This document shows, one piece after another, positions 61,943 through 62,893 of a DNA stretch of 62,893 bases (the first letter of the stretch is position 1; every line of letters begins with the position of its first letter). Made by a program: the position numbers and the translations under genes. The notes beneath the pieces are model-generated. The model ran no database searches. It worked only from the letters and a program-made list of their open reading frames with translations, and had not been told where the DNA came from. The DNA is taken from assembly GCA_017451735.1 (NCBI GenBank), contig JAFTNU010000050.1, positions 1 through 62,893 of the forward strand. Reading direction: 5' to 3'. The stretch comes from Clostridia bacterium (GTDB taxonomy: Bacteria > Bacillota > Clostridia > Oscillospirales > CAG-272).

Positions 61943-62893
61943 AAATTACGAAACTTGAGCTGATCAAAGTCAAACCTCGTTGGATGTTCTTGAAGGTCTA
62001 TACCGATACCGATATCATCGGCCTCGGTGAGCCCGTCCTGGAGGGACATTGCACCTCGGTGGAGGCGGTCATCCACGAATTTGAAGAATACCTCATCGGC
62101 AAGGATCCCATGATGATCGAGCATCATGTGCAGGCGCTCTACCGCGGTGGCTTCTATCGCGGTGGCCCCTTGATGCTTTCCGCCATCAGCGGCATCGAGC
62201 AAGCGCTTTGGGATATTAAGGGCAAGTACTATCACTGTCCCGTTTACGAGATGCTGGGCGGTAAATGCCGGGAAAGGATCCGTATGTACACGCATGTCAA
62301 GCGTGCGGGCGTGGCAGGGGAGTTCCCGATCTCCGAAATGCTGGAGATCGCACAGCAACGCTTGGATGAGGGCTATACCGCTCTGAAATACTCCATTATC
62401 CCGCCCATCAAGTCCATCGAGAATCCTGAGAACACCAAAAAGCACGTGGAGCGCTTTGCCGCTGTCCGCGAAAAGATCGGCATGGGCGTGGATCTTGCCA
62501 TCGACTTTCACGGTCGCGTCAGTCCCGCCATGGCGGTGCGTCTTGCAGAGGAGCTGAAGCCCTACATGCCGTTTTTTATTGAGGAGCCCTGCTTGCCCGA
62601 AAACGTGGATTGCATGGTGAATATTGCCCGCTCCACCTCGATCCCGATCGCCGCGGGCGAGCGACTCTTCGGCAAGTGGCAATACCGCGAGCTGCTGGAA
62701 AAGCAGGCGGTCAGCGTGGTTCAGCCCGATATCTGCCATTGCGGGGGAATTTTTGAGGGGCGCAAGATCGCCACCATGTCCGAGCTCTATTTCGGTACCC
62801 TGGCGCCGCACAATCCGCTCGGTCCCATCTCGCTTGCGGCCTGCCTGCAGCTGGATGCCTGCACCCCCAATTTCCTGGTGCAGGAGCACCCCG
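61939..62893 (+). CDS. dgoD: D-galactonate dehydratase-like enolase-superfamily enzyme, truncated by the window end
   Basis: The first 318 residues of a mandelate-racemase-type dehydratase are present; the reading frame is open at the window end. KITKLELIKVKPRWMFLKVYTDTDIIGLGEP, the LMLSAISGIEQALWDIKGKYYHCPVYEMLGGK capping domain, metal ligands in DLAIDFHGR, PFFIEEPCLPEN and IAAGERLFG, and the acid/base His in LAPHNPLGP match galactonate dehydratases. These convert D-galactonate to 2-keto-3-deoxygalactonate, which the upstream aldolase could use after phosphorylation. AAAGGAG precedes the ATG, which overlaps the epimerase stop. Confidence 0.88.
   Translation, partial: MKITKLELIKVKPRWMFLKVYTDTDIIGLGEPVLEGHCTSVEAVIHEFEEYLIGKDPMMIEHHVQALYRGGFYRGGPLMLSAISGIEQALWDIKGKYYHCPVYEMLGGKCRERIRMYTHVKRAGVAGEFPISEMLEIAQQRLDEGYTALKYSIIPPIKSIENPENTKKHVERFAAVREKIGMGVDLAIDFHGRVSPAMAVRLAEELKPYMPFFIEEPCLPENVDCMVNIARSTSIPIAAGERLFGKWQYRELLEKQAVSVVQPDICHCGGIFEGRKIATMSELYFGTLAPHNPLGPISLAACLQLDACTPNFLVQEHP

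Overview
The window looks like a chromosomal segment of a GC-rich, low-oxygen-adapted member of the Bacillota (class Clostridia, Oscillospiraceae-like). This is an inference from gene content: a ctsR-mcsA-mcsB-clpC operon with matching CtsR boxes, NrdR, SpoIID-like and peptidoglycan-binding proteins, an ECF sigma factor next to a BspA-type leucine-rich-repeat protein, strong AGGAGG ribosome sites with TTG and GTG starts, and textbook TTGACA-17-TATAAT promoters. No species can be named from the sequence alone. No CRISPR array, rRNA operon, transposase or phage module was seen.

Layout. 0-2 kb: two tRNA genes (Thr, Tyr) on the minus strand, a small membrane protein, a DUF6514-like protein and nrdR. 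2-6 kb: a sugar operon (ROK repressor with its own operator, YgjV-like membrane protein, GH2 glycosidase). 6-8.3 kb: enolase and a phosphomannomutase-like HAD phosphatase on the minus strand. 8.4-16.2 kb: rlmB, a large membrane protein resembling a catalytically dead P-type ATPase, the paired TIGR03960/TIGR03936 radical-SAM proteins, and a fused RluA pseudouridine synthase-CYTH protein. 16.4-19.9 kb: an XRE-S24 LexA-like repressor, a CE15-like esterase and an NSS transporter. 20-24.6 kb: the class III heat-shock operon. 24.7-27.2 kb: a three-gene peptidoglycan-binding/SpoIID-like cluster. 27.2-30.4 kb: palindromic repeats, tRNA-Leu, a FAD-Rieske oxidoreductase and a D-2-hydroxyacid dehydrogenase.

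31.5-39.2 kb holds the most intriguing system: an AraC regulator divergent from eight tightly packed genes. The first encodes a type I dehydroquinase homologue that keeps the Lys/His catalytic pair but not all substrate-binding residues. It is followed by an SDR, two MDR dehydrogenases, a Gfo/Idh/MocA oxidoreductase, an amidohydrolase, an epimerase-like protein and a DMT exporter. This looks like an uncharacterised catabolic route for a cyclitol- or sugar-acid-like compound. 39.3-51.3 kb: a repeat-containing lipoprotein, valS, tRNA-Thr(GGT), a zinc-ribbon membrane protein, a second lipoprotein and sbcDC. 51.4-56.7 kb: an ECF sigma factor coupled to a very large membrane-anchored LRR protein that is split by a single in-frame TAG, probably a Trp-to-amber change. 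56.9 kb to the end: a hexonate operon region (AraC regulator, KDPG-type aldolase, iron-type alcohol dehydrogenase, an unusual PBP1-LuxR regulator, an aldose-1-epimerase-like protein and a galactonate-dehydratase-like enzyme cut by the window end).

The DNA is rich in long, near-perfect palindromic terminators and in two families of intergenic palindromic repeats. At three tRNA genes the terminator stem runs into the tRNA 3' end.
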